The position numbers and the translations under genes were made by a program. From Magicicada septendecula (Eukaryota > Arthropoda > Insecta > Hemiptera > Cicadidae): a stretch of 64,000 bases of DNA. Where the stretch lies: assembly GCA_034769895.1 (NCBI GenBank), contig CM068372.1:370531258-370595257 (forward strand). Direction: 5' to 3'. Shown piece by piece: positions 1 through 9,287 of the stretch (position 1 is the stretch's first letter; each line of letters begins with the position of its first letter). The notes under the pieces were generated by a model, which was not told the origin of the DNA, searched no databases, and saw only the letters and a program-made list of their open reading frames with translations.

Positions 1-161
1 TAAACCACGAAAAAAAAATATCCCACTGGAACCCGTATATATACCCGTGAATCTGCCCTCACGGTATGTCAATTTGTAAACAAGTAGGGACAAAGCTTCA
101 TAGCAAGTAGTAGTAGGGGCATGGCTTAATTTACAAATTGACTTACCGCGGAGGCAGATTC

Positions 162-199
<38 letters not shown>

Positions 200-231
200 G
201 TTCCAGCAGGATATTCTTTTGTCGTTGTTTA
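1..231. repeat. Large imperfect inverted repeat (hairpin) at window edge
   Basis: Bases 1-80 are the near-reverse-complement of 130-231. Matching blocks include TAAAC-ACGA at the outer end, the GGAACCC / GGGTTCC pair, GTGAATCTGCC / GGCAGATTCAC, and GTCAATTTGTAAA / TTTACAAATTGAC at the inner end. The loop is about 49 bp (81-129). The right arm is longer because its AT dinucleotide run has expanded. The left arm may continue beyond the window. It could be a foldback or MITE-like element or a simple palindromic duplication. No transposase is nearby and no target-site duplication can be read because the left edge is cut off. Confidence 0.75.
166..197. repeat. (AT)16 microsatellite
   Basis: An uninterrupted AT dinucleotide tract in the right arm of the hairpin. 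The corresponding part of the left arm (about 35-43) has only a short TATATATA-type run, so the tract expanded after the inverted repeat formed. Confidence 0.9.
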
Positions 232-232
232 G

Positions 233-382
233 GACTTGAAAATGGTGGAAACACTGAAAGGCCTCGTCCAGAATATGATACTTAGCAGTTTAGCAAATAA
301 GCACGATGAAGTTGGAGTTACAGAGACTGCCAATTCAAATAACAAGATTAAGAAAGATGTTGTGTTCAGAAAGCACAAATAA
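233..382 (+). CDS. Possible 3'-terminal coding exon, unknown gene
   Basis: A pyrimidine-rich stretch ending in TTTAG (about 212-232) resembles a 3' splice site. It is followed by an open frame that reads DLKMVETLKGLVQ at its start and ends FRKHK before TAA at 380-382. It contains an ATG at 242 and would give 46 codons from there. The composition is balanced and protein-like, unlike the AT-rich surroundings. I recognise no family. The proposed acceptor overlaps the end of the hairpin arm, which weakens the case. Alternatively it is a chance frame or a fragment inside a mobile element. Confidence 0.2.
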   Translation, partial: DLKMVETLKGLVQNMILSSLANKHDEVGVTETANSNNKIKKDVVFRKHK

Positions 383-2468
383 TGACTTAACAATTGTTTC
401 ATGATTGTGAATCAACAGCTATATTTTGTTTATTGATTGTGTTCAACTGTTATTGAATATTTTAAATTGTGACATTTCGACCACTGCAGAGGCAGGACAA
501 TGTAAACTGAACACTCAGGTCTCGATGCGCAGTAGATAAACACCTCGTTGCGAGGCTAACAAAATTTTCATTCACTTCGCACGTGCACAGAACAGTTTTG
601 TGCAGTGTTTCACAGCATGAACATTGGCTCCAACAAGACTGGTGAGAACAACGGAAACGTGTGTGACAGAGAGGGAAGTAATATGAAGTGAGACAGTGAA
701 CGTTATAGCGTCGTCTCCCCTCTTCTCTCTAGATAACTTAGCTATACTTGTAAGTGGGGGTAATTGATGCAGTGGGTCGGCGCAGATTACTGTTCTGGAA
801 AGGCTGGCAGGGCTATATTTAAGAACAACTGTTTGATTAAGAATACAGGCGTTAAACAAAGTTTGTGATTGTTTAACTGTTTCTGGTAAAAGTTCTCATT
901 TTTCACACTGGTAAACATTGAAATCCCCTGTTGTCATCACATAATAATAAAATTTCAATATAATAGACTACAAATAAGCATATTAATTCCAATGATTTTA
1001 CATGAACTGAAAGTAAAAGAATTTTGTTTAGTTGGCTCTTAGTAAGTTAATTATTTCAGTTCCATGTCACATTTCATATATTTGTATTTAAACTACACCA
1101 TATAAAGCCAAAAGAAAAAATGTTATCTGTCACAGGAATTTTTGCGATGGGGCTGGAGATGAACATATCTCACCACAGCCATTATCAGTGAGATACTAAG
1201 GCATTTAACAATTTTCTGTATAAAACAAGATCATATTTTGGCTTATTTGTTAACCTAGTTCTGGCAAATACTGACACCAAGCACAATTCCCGTCCCTGTT
1301 AAATTTTCAAAATAACTATGTTGTCGTCTCAATGGTGGTGTCGCATTGAAAAACTCCTTCTGTGTCCTTGTAAATGATAAGGAGCAAGACAAACTGAGTT
1401 CGATGGTCCCAAGATAATAACACTGACGTCACTGTGTAAATTGCACGTGCATGTATACCCACATGGTTGTTAACGATTCAAAGTGAACAAATAATCCAGC
1501 AGACAGTTGGCCTGCAGGCAACTAATGGTAAGAGACAGGGAAAAAGATGTGGAATACAGGGAACATTTATGTTAAAATAATTTTAAGTAACAGGGACACA
1601 AAAGAAGGCCACACAAAGTACTGCAAGGTAATGTTGAAGAGGTAATCAGAATGTAACGGTACAGAATTGTGGGCTACAACAGTTTCAATTTCAATTCAGT
1701 TTTAATTTTTAATTGTTAGTATTAACCTGTGAGGTGCCCCTTGTAACCAGCAACATACAGTGTTATTGTTGATGTCTGGAGACAGCCAAGCCAGACGTAT
1801 TATGTGATAGCCCCAGCAGCAGTCTTTGTATGTGAATCACAGTAAGCAGATTGTCATCAGACAGCAGTGGAAGCAGCATACAGTTCAATAAGTGAAACCT
1901 TATACAGTGGCCTCGGAAATTTCGGTAGGCCAAGGTGAACTGAGTAGGTGAGGTCTACCGAAACTGATAAATTTAATGCCTTTTAAACTTTAAACGAAGT
2001 TTTAAAGTTAAACTAAGCAAACAGTGTCAGTGACGACGGGAGTGTACGGGAATTACAAGTGATAGTGGACAAAGGAGTGCACGTGCAGGTAAAACGTAAA
2101 AACAATCAATTCAAACCAAAATGAAAAAACGGTAATAAAAGAGCTCGATACAAAGGGGGTAAAAGATATATATTTAAGGGGAGAAGTCATTAATAAAAGT
2201 ACTGGTTGATAGAAACTAATTAATTCATAAACTTTGGGTTTAAACAAATCCATGTTTTTTTTGTGTACTCAATATAATAAAATCAAGTGTGTTTAAGAAT
2301 ACAAAAAATGTGTTAGATTAAGTTATTACGCCATAACCATTTCCTATTCTGTGGTGAAAACCTCGCCTAACGTTCTTTGGAATTTTCTGAGTGTTAAGGG
2401 TAGTTAGATAGCGGGATTTTTATAAGGGCAAGAGTGTTTAAGTTTACATATTCATCTAAAAAATATGT
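383..2468. other. Flanking DNA without recognisable genes
   Basis: About 2.1 kb of AT-rich sequence. Short frames exist, the longest being about 95 codons on the minus strand at 572-859, but none shows recognisable motifs. Several AATAAA-type sites occur, for example near 947. The right part (about 1900-2468) could be the LTR or leader of the older retroelement proposed downstream, but I find no second copy of it in the window to prove an LTR. Confidence 0.6.
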
Positions 2469-2476
2469 TGGCGACC
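2469..2476 (+). promoter_or_regulatory. Primer-binding-site-like motif of the flank element
   Basis: TGGCGACC begins at 2469. This octamer matches the start of the tRNA-Arg-type primer site used by some insect gypsy elements (412/mdg1 type), but the match does not extend. It lies about 470 bp upstream of a coiled-coil frame, the expected order of primer site then gag. An 8-base match can occur by chance. Confidence 0.25.
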
Positions 2477-2936
2477 TGGGCAATAATAAGGTAAGTTTAC
2501 AGGGGAATATGACGGTAAGTAAAATTCTGGCAGCAGTGAGCAGTAAGTATAATTATTATAATACTGGAATCTTCTGATAAGATTTAATAAATGGTAAAAA
2601 TCAATAACTTTACATTGGCAAATCGCTGCCAGGATGTTCGTATAAATATTATATGAACTAGACCTGTTTTGAGGCACAGAAAATAGGTTGTGGTAACGGC
2701 GTATGGGTGAAGAATTATTGTGTATAATTTGAATAATTAGGGTGTAAGAAAACGGGTTATTTGGAAGTGAGGGTGTGGTTAGAAATGTTTTTAGATCGTA
2801 GCTAGAGTAAATTTACAAAAGTAAAATTGATAAATTGTAATAACAGTGTATGCAATTGATAATCATTTAATTAAAAATAATTTCATAATGGAGAACACAG
2901 AGAATAAAATAAATACAGCTGACGTAACTGTTATGA

Positions 2937-3434
2937 ATGGGTCGGGAAATCAGTCAATTCGGGCAATCAGCGGTAATGGAAGAAGTTAGCGTTCATTCAA
3001 CTCCTATCCTGACTAGGGATAGTGATAAAACTGATAACAAAACGAGAAATTGGTTTCATGAGACAATGGGGGAGATTAAACAAATGTTTAATGATAATAA
3101 TAAAAGATTTGATGCCAATGAAGATTTTTTGCGTAAAAGTGTTAGTGAATTAAGGGACGCTATTAATAGTCGTTTTGACATAAATGAAACTAATTTTAAT
3201 GAACTTAAGGATGATATGAACAGTAAACTAAATGCCTTAAATAATCGTTTAGACGAATTTGAGACTAAATTCAATAAAATAAGTAGCGACATAAACAAAC
3301 GCTTTGACACCAACGATGCTAAGTTTGATGTATTAACTAATTCATTGTGTAGTATTGATGAGCGAATTAACGAAATACTCAGTGAAACAAAAAGAAAAAC
3401 AGATGAGTTAAGAGAGAGTGTGTGTGTGTGGTAG
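2937..3434 (+). CDS. Coiled-coil protein frame, Gag-like N-terminal part (fossil)
   Basis: A 165-codon frame. From about residue 40 it is dominated by charged heptad-like repeats with recurring RFD-N units (KRFDANE, SRFDINE, KRFDTND), typical of a long coiled coil. Many insect gypsy-type Gags start with such a coil, and the array Gag has one too, but similarity is in architecture and not in obvious residue identity. The first 30 residues have no motif. Its end overlaps the start of the next frame. I do not recognise a specific family. Confidence 0.4.
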   Translation: MGREISQFGQSAVMEEVSVHSTPILTRDSDKTDNKTRNWFHETMGEIKQMFNDNNKRFDANEDFLRKSVSELRDAINSRFDINETNFNELKDDMNSKLNALNNRLDEFETKFNKISSDINKRFDTNDAKFDVLTNSLCSIDERINEILSETKRKTDELRESVCVW

Positions 3435-4348
3435 ACAATAAAACGGACATTTTAGAATCCAATCAAAAAGAACTTGGACAACAAACAATTACAGTAAATG
3501 ACAATTTAAAAAGCTTTGCAAGTAAAGCGGGTAATAAATTTGAAAATGGGGTATCAAAAAGTGATACAGTAGATAATAGTAGTGATACTGAGAATAGAAA
3601 TGTAGCTGAGGTTAGAGTATTTAGTGATTATAATGAAAGGGAGTATAGAGGTAGTTTACATGTAGAGTATGAACAGAGGGCAAAATTTTCTTGTGGTATA
3701 GGTGAAGAAAAAGCTTCACCAGTGTTGTTGGAGGACAAGAGTTCCTCGATAGCTTTTGTAGAAGACAAAAGGTCTTCAAAATGTCAAATAAGTTGTTTGT
3801 GTTTAACTGGTAGGGCCAGATGGTATTTAAATAATTTAGTGGTGTTGCCCTCTGTGTGGAGTGAGAATATGAAATGGTGTGGTATTGAAAGTGATAATAA
3901 AAAGCGAGATAGAGTGATAGAGTTGTTCAGATTAAGTAGAGATTATGAAAGTTTAGTAGTGGGAATAAATATTGAAAGAAATGATTATATTAAAAATAGT
4001 AGAGATTTACCTTGTTTGATAAACAATGATTACATTGATGATAATAATATACACTTACCTGTAGTGAGGGTCAGCGTATTAGTAACAGCTGACGACTATA
4101 GCGATCAAAAACCAAAGGATGTGATTGTAATAACAAATACTTATGGAGACTTGACAAAAAATATCAATGTAGACAGGTTTTATGATTTGATAATAATGTG
4201 GGATAATCCAGCAAATTATTATGTGGGTTTTATGGAACAATTTGAAATATTAGAGAATTATTATATAAACAATAATAATGAATTGAGTGTGAGTAAGAAT
4301 GATAATTGTTATATAAAAATAAGACTATTATACGATGATGGAGGTTGA
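3422..4348 (+). CDS. Unknown 308-codon frame, possibly Gag-derived (fossil)
   Basis: The frame is open for 308 codons. The first 80 residues are polar and Asp/Asn/Ser-rich. A segment LTGRARWYLNNL near residue 128 recalls the L-G-A-W signature of the retrotransposon Gag core, and YVGFMEQFEILENYY near residue 275 recalls the segment that normally precedes it. Their order is reversed relative to a typical Gag, so either match may be coincidence. The frame is followed by 130 bp of AT-rich non-coding DNA and then the array. A repeat-rich host gene is the alternative. Confidence 0.35.
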   Translation: MCVVDNKTDILESNQKELGQQTITVNDNLKSFASKAGNKFENGVSKSDTVDNSSDTENRNVAEVRVFSDYNEREYRGSLHVEYEQRAKFSCGIGEEKASPVLLEDKSSSIAFVEDKRSSKCQISCLCLTGRARWYLNNLVVLPSVWSENMKWCGIESDNKKRDRVIELFRLSRDYESLVVGINIERNDYIKNSRDLPCLINNDYIDDNNIHLPVVRVSVLVTADDYSDQKPKDVIVITNTYGDLTKNINVDRFYDLIIMWDNPANYYVGFMEQFEILENYYINNNNELSVSKNDNCYIKIRLLYDDGG

Positions 4349-4740
4349 TTAAAAAATCGGTGAATGGACATTTTAAATATTTTAGTTTATGGTTCTGACC
4401 TTGCTAATCTAGGAAATGAGGTGTGTTAAACTGAAAAATAATGACAAAAGACTGTAAATAAATTGATAGTGAAATTAATTTGAAACGATACTGTATAACC
4501 GTATCATAATTTAATATGTATGTAAATAACTATAATAAATAAGCAAATTTTAATGATAAATTAAAGTATTGAAATGTACGTAGTTTTTAAGTAAAGTTAT
4601 AAATGAATAGTAAATCTAAAGAGGCTCGGCTGTGCGACAGTCCGGCGCCGGGAAAAATATATATAATAGACCTAAGACACCCTACATGTCGTAAACACAT
4701 AAATTGTATTGTAGTGTAAAACTAGCAAAAAACCCCTAGA

Positions 4741-4759
4741 TACCGTTAGACTAACGGTA
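4741..4759. repeat. Palindrome in U3 of LTR 1
   Basis: TACCGTTAG and CTAACGGTA form perfect 9-bp arms around a single A. It is present at the same offset in every LTR. It could be a dimeric transcription-factor site or a small RNA or DNA stem. Its function is unknown. Confidence 0.7.
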
Positions 4760-4935
4760 CAGTGTCCTTCAACAGACAAAAGAGGCCACGCCAGTAAATA
4801 TGACGATTTTAGAAAGTCGCGTCACTTTTTAGGGAGTATAACGAACACCCGCGTAAAATTATCGCCCGCACTTTGGGAACCAATCACCTATAGCGTCAGT
4901 AGTGAGCGCGAAAAAGAGACGACACCAGACTGGAT

Positions 4936-4967
4936 ACATTCAAAAATACCGGCAAAATTTTGAATGT
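4936..4967. repeat. Stem-loop in LTR 1
   Basis: ACATTCAAAA (4936-4945) pairs with TTTTGAATGT (4958-4967) across a 12-base loop containing CCGG. It is conserved at the same offset in every LTR and lies about 60 bp upstream of the TATA-like box. Confidence 0.6.
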
Positions 4968-5022
4968 AAGACCAATAAGGAACGATCAACAGAAGATGTA
5001 GTGAGGGTAGAATTGAAGAAAC

Positions 5023-5030
5023 TATAAAAA
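5023..5030 (+). promoter_or_regulatory. Candidate LTR TATA box
   Basis: TATAAAAA within ACTATAAAAATAAC is the best core-promoter match in the LTR. AATAAA signals lie about 290, 300 and 440 bp downstream, giving a plausible U3-R-U5 order. The alternative is the TATATATAATA run near 4657. Neither is proven. The same motif recurs at the same offset in the other LTRs. Confidence 0.35.
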
Positions 5031-5922
5031 TAACACGCGGAGCCCACAACGAGGAAGTCTAAGTTAAAATTTCACGCAAAACACGTGAAACCTGCGTCAC
5101 TCGATGTGAGCAAATTAAATTAAAGTAATCAAAGTTCAAATCAATATTCGCTCGGTTTAATAGTGACAGTCAGCAAGAAGTTTATTTAGATATGTGCGCG
5201 AAAGTACGTGTGGACAAGAAGCTATTTAAATTGTGCGCGTAATCTGAAACAAAAGTATATTATTTATTTGTGCGTGACGTACAGTAATAACGCGAGCGTG
5301 TGATGTGTTTAATAAAAGCTAATAAAGCGTGATCAGTGAAAGTGTTGTGATAGTTAACGCAAGAATACAATTCGTCATTCGCCTATAAGGAATCCTGCAA
5401 CAAGTAACAATGTCTCATTTATAAATTACACTAGAATTGATTAACATAATTTTCATATCTCAATAAACTCATCTCATTTTCAAAGACCCACGATGTTCAG
5501 ATACTAAACATTCAATTTATGCTAAACGACATGTTTGGGTGACTTATGATATAGCACAGTAAGAAACCAATACTAATAATTATTGAAACGATAAATGCAT
5601 TAAATAATTAAATATAGATTGAATAGTATAGAAGCCGTAGCAATTAAGGATTGATGATAGATATACTTATATACACATATATGTTTGTTTGATGAATAGC
5701 GGTAATTTAAGTTTAGTAATGGAGTAAATTGAATCTACTAAGTACTCCTTTGAATATACTTGATTAATCTGATTTCGAAGAAGCTGTAAACTAGAAATAT
5801 TAATAAATTCTTTTGTTGTTATTAACTACAAAGATGATAGTAATGATTAAGTCTATGATGTATTCAGTAACAAGAATCTAACAATACAAATATTAGTATC
5901 TGAACAGTTTGTTATTATTTCA

Positions 5923-6170
5923 TAAACAAACCTGAGATCTCCTGCTCTGGCGCCCAAGTAATAATTAATAATATAAATTTGAGTGGTGCAGTTCTCACAA
6001 AATCTTATTAGTTATTAAAATAAGTTATATTTGGCGCATCCAAATGTGGAGTAAAAGCTCAATAAGTAATATTTGCCGCCCAACTGGTGGAGCTTAATTA
6101 TAAAATTAAGTAAGCTCGGTAAAATGAGATGAGTAGAGAATAAGAAATAGAATATAAAAATTTAAAATTA
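5923..6170 (+). promoter_or_regulatory. Leader with three primer-site-like motifs (unit 1)
   Basis: This is non-coding leader between LTR and gag. TGGCGCCCAA at 5948-5957 matches the first 10 bases of the tRNA-Lys primer site used by insect gypsy elements and is the best primer-site candidate. Two related motifs follow, TTGGCGCATCCAAA near 6029 and TTGCCGCCCAACTGGTGG near 6072, the latter also resembling the tRNA-Lys site. The 25-base gap between the presumed LTR end and the first motif is larger than usual, so the LTR end may be nearer 5947. Equivalent leaders are 13150-13397, 20377-20624, 27604-27851, 34936-35183, 47825-48072, 55051-55298 and 62277-62524. Confidence 0.5.
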
Positions 6171-9100
6171 ATGTTAACTAGAAGTAAAACTAGAGAATTA
6201 AGGAATTTTAATAGACATATAAATAGTGAAGTAAAAATGGCAAGTAACGATAATACCAATAATACCAATAATAGTGATGAAGGGGAGGTCGAAGTTAATA
6301 ACCAGATGGGAGAGACGGGAATACTTGACGAATTAACTGATAACGAAACCGCACCGGTTCCTTCAGAGGCAAGGGGATGGGCAGAAGAAAACGTAACCAG
6401 CGCAACACAACATACAATAACAAACATAGACATAGTCACAATGCTACAACAAATAACGGAAACCAATAAACAGACAATGGAAAAAGTAACACAACAAATG
6501 ACAGAAAAACTAACAAAACAAATGACAGAAATCACTAAACAAACAACGGAAAACAATAAACGGACGGAAAAATTGGAAGAAAAATTAACGCAACACATGG
6601 CAGAAAATACCAAGCAGCTAGAAAAGAGAATTGAAGATGTTAAAGAGAGCATGCATGAAAACAATATACAATTAAGGGCGGATATTGAACAGTACATGAC
6701 ACAACAGTTAAACGAGCACAGATTGCAAGTAGAACAACAACTTAGTGCGATTAGGCGCGAGAACCAAGAATTATCAATAAAAGTGAGATCGGAAGCAAAG
6801 GAAGTGGTAAATGAAGAGATGAAAACATTTCAAACGCACGTGAACGAACAACTGGAGAGAAAAGAACAGATCATCCGGCACACGCGAGAAGAAGTCGCAC
6901 TAGAAATTAACAAGCTAACTAAAAAGGTAGATCGAAATAATAAGAAACAAGAAGACCAAGTTCAGCAACACAGACAAGAAGTTACCCGTGAAATAAATGA
7001 GGTAAGAGATGTAACTACAGAGCAGATACAAAGACTCACAGAACGATACGAAAATAATTGTGTAGAAGTGGATGGACGATTAACCCAGGTAAAGGAAGAC
7101 GTGAGAGCGAGATTGGCGCAGTTGGGAGCGGTACCAGTGCAACGCAGTATCACGGTGGAGCATCTGAAGAGTGTGTCATTCAACGGGGAAGGGGAATACC
7201 CCATGGAATTCATAAAGGAGTTGGAGGAGATCCGGAAGGAGTATTACGCGAACGAGGGGGTAAACTGGGTCGCAAGACATCTAGAAGGTGAAGCAGCGAT
7301 ATGGTGGCGGTTGATACGAAGTGATATTAATACATTCCAAGAGTTCCAGAACGCATTCATTGCGAAGTATTGGAACCAAATGGTACAAGAAGAGGTGCGT
7401 GACCGGCTGGAATTCGGGAAATACAGGTATGAGAGTGGATTGAGCATGGTTCAATACATGGAGAGATGTATATTACAAAATCGCCAACTGATTCCACCCA
7501 TATCTGATCAACACTTGATAAGGAAGTTAGCACGCCATTACCACCACGATATAGCTGTCGCTACTATCACTAGAGGAGTCAGTAACATTGCCGAATTCCA
7601 AATGTTATTGATGGAGTTTACAGCAATGCGAAGTATGAATACAGTACAACGACACCAGGTAAAGCGAGAAGAAGAAAGTACAAATTGCCCGTGGCAGAAT
7701 AGGAGGGCAGAAAGGCCGGCGGATAACGGTAATAACTCGTGGCGGAACCGGGTGCAGAATAATAATGAGCACGGTCGACGGGACGTAAACAAGGGTCCAC
7801 AAAAGCACGTGTACGAGGCGCAGGTCAACGCCATCGCAAGTACAAGTCAAGCTCAAGGACAAACAACCAGCCCAAATACACAATATCATAATTCAAAAAA
7901 ACTGAGTAGGGTTTCACGTAGTGATAAGGTAGATTTAGTAAGTAGTTATAAGGAAATTAGCACAACATTTGTAGATGTAAGGGATGACTTATTAGAAGAC
8001 GATAAAGAGACGATAAGAACACGAAGATTGAAATGTCCGGAAGTGGAGTTGTATCTAAATGGGGTACCGGTTATTTCTTTACTTGATACTGGATCGCAGA
8101 TTAATGCAATTTCCAGAGAATGGTTTAATAAAAACAGAAATAAAATGGGAAAATTGAATATACTAAGACTAACAAATACAATAGTGAAAGGAGCGGTTGG
8201 TAAAAAATCGAAGCAAATTACCCAACAAATATTGGTAGAAGTAAAATTCGGTGCGTGCGTGATCGATAGTGTGTTTATTATTGTACCCGATCTTATAAGA
8301 GATTGTATAATGGGGATTGAGCTGTTACAAGAAGGTGGCTGTATCATCAATTTCAATAACAACCAAATAACATTTAAGAATCACGTCACAGAAATAGGTG
8401 TACCGGAAAGTTTAGAAATGCTAACACTGGAAATGAACCAGGGAGAGGAACATACCACTACAATGATCCGGGAAAAGCTGGAGGAGGTGAATGGGATTAG
8501 CAAGCAAACGAAGAAGGAGCTGGAAGAGGTATTATTAAATAACCATAGAATATTTCGGGAGCAACCAGGTAGAGTAAATGGATATGAGCACAAGTTCGTC
8601 GTAACGGATAACACGCCATATTGCATAAAGGGTTGGGCTATACCCATAAAATATCAAAGTGCCGTCGACCAAGAAATAAGAAAAATGGAGGAATGCGGAG
8701 TGATAGAGCGAGCTGCCAGCCCATATATAAACCCTATCGTGACTGTCATCAAGAAGGACCAGTCGGTACGGTTATGTCTGGACGCCCGGCGAATTAATTC
8801 GGTGACTATACCAGATTATGAAGGGGCGGTACCAATTAATGAGGTATTAGCGAACTGCGGTGACATAAGGGTAATGAGCAGTATTGATCTGACTAGTAGT
8901 TTCTGGCAGATGCCATTGGCCAAAGAATGTCGTGACTACACAGGGTTTTTATATAAGGGACGATGTTACCGCTACACTGTTACTCCGTTTGGACTAAAAA
9001 CCAGCTTGGCGAGCCAGACCCGTGGATTGGATCATGTGCTGACTGACGAAGTGAAGCGATTCACAATTATATATGTGGATGACTGCTTATGCGTATCCCG

Positions 9101-9287
9101 GAGCATTGAAGAACACATAGTCCACCTGCGATTGCTACTCGAAAATTTGAAACAAGCTAACCTCACCGTGAATCTACGCAAATCAAAGTTCTTCAGACAG
9201 AAGATAGATTATCTAGGGTACGAGCTATCTACTAAAGGCATCAGTGCGTCACCACAAAAAGGTAGCTGCAATAATGAACTTCCCTAG
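6171..9287 (+). CDS. gag-pol: Unit 1 gag-protease-RT frame (fossil, broken copy)
   Basis: A 1038-codon frame with Gag, aspartic protease (LLDTGSQ near residue 638) and RT through the YVDD box (near residue 969), as in the unit 7 reference copy. RNase H and integrase are in the following overlapping frame. A second Met at residue 23 (ATG at 6237) has a better start context (purine at -3, G at +4) than the first and may be the true start in all units. Private residues include a Trp in the ARGW segment where all other units have Arg. Confidence 0.85.
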   Translation: MLTRSKTRELRNFNRHINSEVKMASNDNTNNTNNSDEGEVEVNNQMGETGILDELTDNETAPVPSEARGWAEENVTSATQHTITNIDIVTMLQQITETNKQTMEKVTQQMTEKLTKQMTEITKQTTENNKRTEKLEEKLTQHMAENTKQLEKRIEDVKESMHENNIQLRADIEQYMTQQLNEHRLQVEQQLSAIRRENQELSIKVRSEAKEVVNEEMKTFQTHVNEQLERKEQIIRHTREEVALEINKLTKKVDRNNKKQEDQVQQHRQEVTREINEVRDVTTEQIQRLTERYENNCVEVDGRLTQVKEDVRARLAQLGAVPVQRSITVEHLKSVSFNGEGEYPMEFIKELEEIRKEYYANEGVNWVARHLEGEAAIWWRLIRSDINTFQEFQNAFIAKYWNQMVQEEVRDRLEFGKYRYESGLSMVQYMERCILQNRQLIPPISDQHLIRKLARHYHHDIAVATITRGVSNIAEFQMLLMEFTAMRSMNTVQRHQVKREEESTNCPWQNRRAERPADNGNNSWRNRVQNNNEHGRRDVNKGPQKHVYEAQVNAIASTSQAQGQTTSPNTQYHNSKKLSRVSRSDKVDLVSSYKEISTTFVDVRDDLLEDDKETIRTRRLKCPEVELYLNGVPVISLLDTGSQINAISREWFNKNRNKMGKLNILRLTNTIVKGAVGKKSKQITQQILVEVKFGACVIDSVFIIVPDLIRDCIMGIELLQEGGCIINFNNNQITFKNHVTEIGVPESLEMLTLEMNQGEEHTTTMIREKLEEVNGISKQTKKELEEVLLNNHRIFREQPGRVNGYEHKFVVTDNTPYCIKGWAIPIKYQSAVDQEIRKMEECGVIERAASPYINPIVTVIKKDQSVRLCLDARRINSVTIPDYEGAVPINEVLANCGDIRVMSSIDLTSSFWQMPLAKECRDYTGFLYKGRCYRYTVTPFGLKTSLASQTRGLDHVLTDEVKRFTIIYVDDCLCVSRSIEEHIVHLRLLLENLKQANLTVNLRKSKFFRQKIDYLGYELSTKGISASPQKGSCNNELP

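Larger units (their letters stand above)
2469..4480 (+). mobile_element. Probable remnant of an older LTR retroelement (fossil, broken)
   Basis: A leader with a primer-site-like motif is followed by two overlapping frames whose first part is a long charged coiled coil, the layout seen in the Gag of the array element although the sequence is different. There is no protease, RT or integrase. The region stops where the array begins at 4481, consistent with the array element having inserted into it or truncated it. The family is not identifiable by eye. It is clearly older and less complete than the array. It could instead be a host gene. Confidence 0.35.
4481..5922 (+). repeat. LTR 1 (left terminal LTR)
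   Basis: The 5' edge is fixed by the flank junction. The 3' edge is inferred from the terminal inverted repeat TGAAA...TTTCA and could lie anywhere from 5922 to the primer-site motif at 5948. At about 1.44 kb it is long for a gypsy LTR. It contains a TATATATAATA run near 4657-4668, a TATAAAAA box at 5023-5030, AATAAA signals at 5311, 5321 and 5462, and two perfect or near-perfect stem-loops (4741-4759 and 4936-4967). Confidence 0.8.

Noticed and set aside
572-859. 95-codon minus-strand frame in the left flank
   Set aside because: No recognisable motif, no splice or promoter context, and a length expected by chance.
5948-5948. LTR right edge exactly at the first primer-site motif
   Set aside because: The bases before it (GCTC) do not form a CA end, whereas TTTCA at 5922 mirrors the TGAAA start. 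It is kept only as an alternative because no solo LTR or array end is visible.
6098-6697. 199-codon minus-strand frame repeated in all eight units
   Set aside because: It lies antisense to the coiled-coil part of Gag. Its Ser/Cys/Val/Leu-rich composition is the mirror of the repetitive Gag codons. It has no motif and is a shadow frame.
7058-7291. 77-codon plus-strand frame inside gag, repeated per unit
   Set aside because: It is an alternative-frame shadow of the Gag core with no independent motif or start context.
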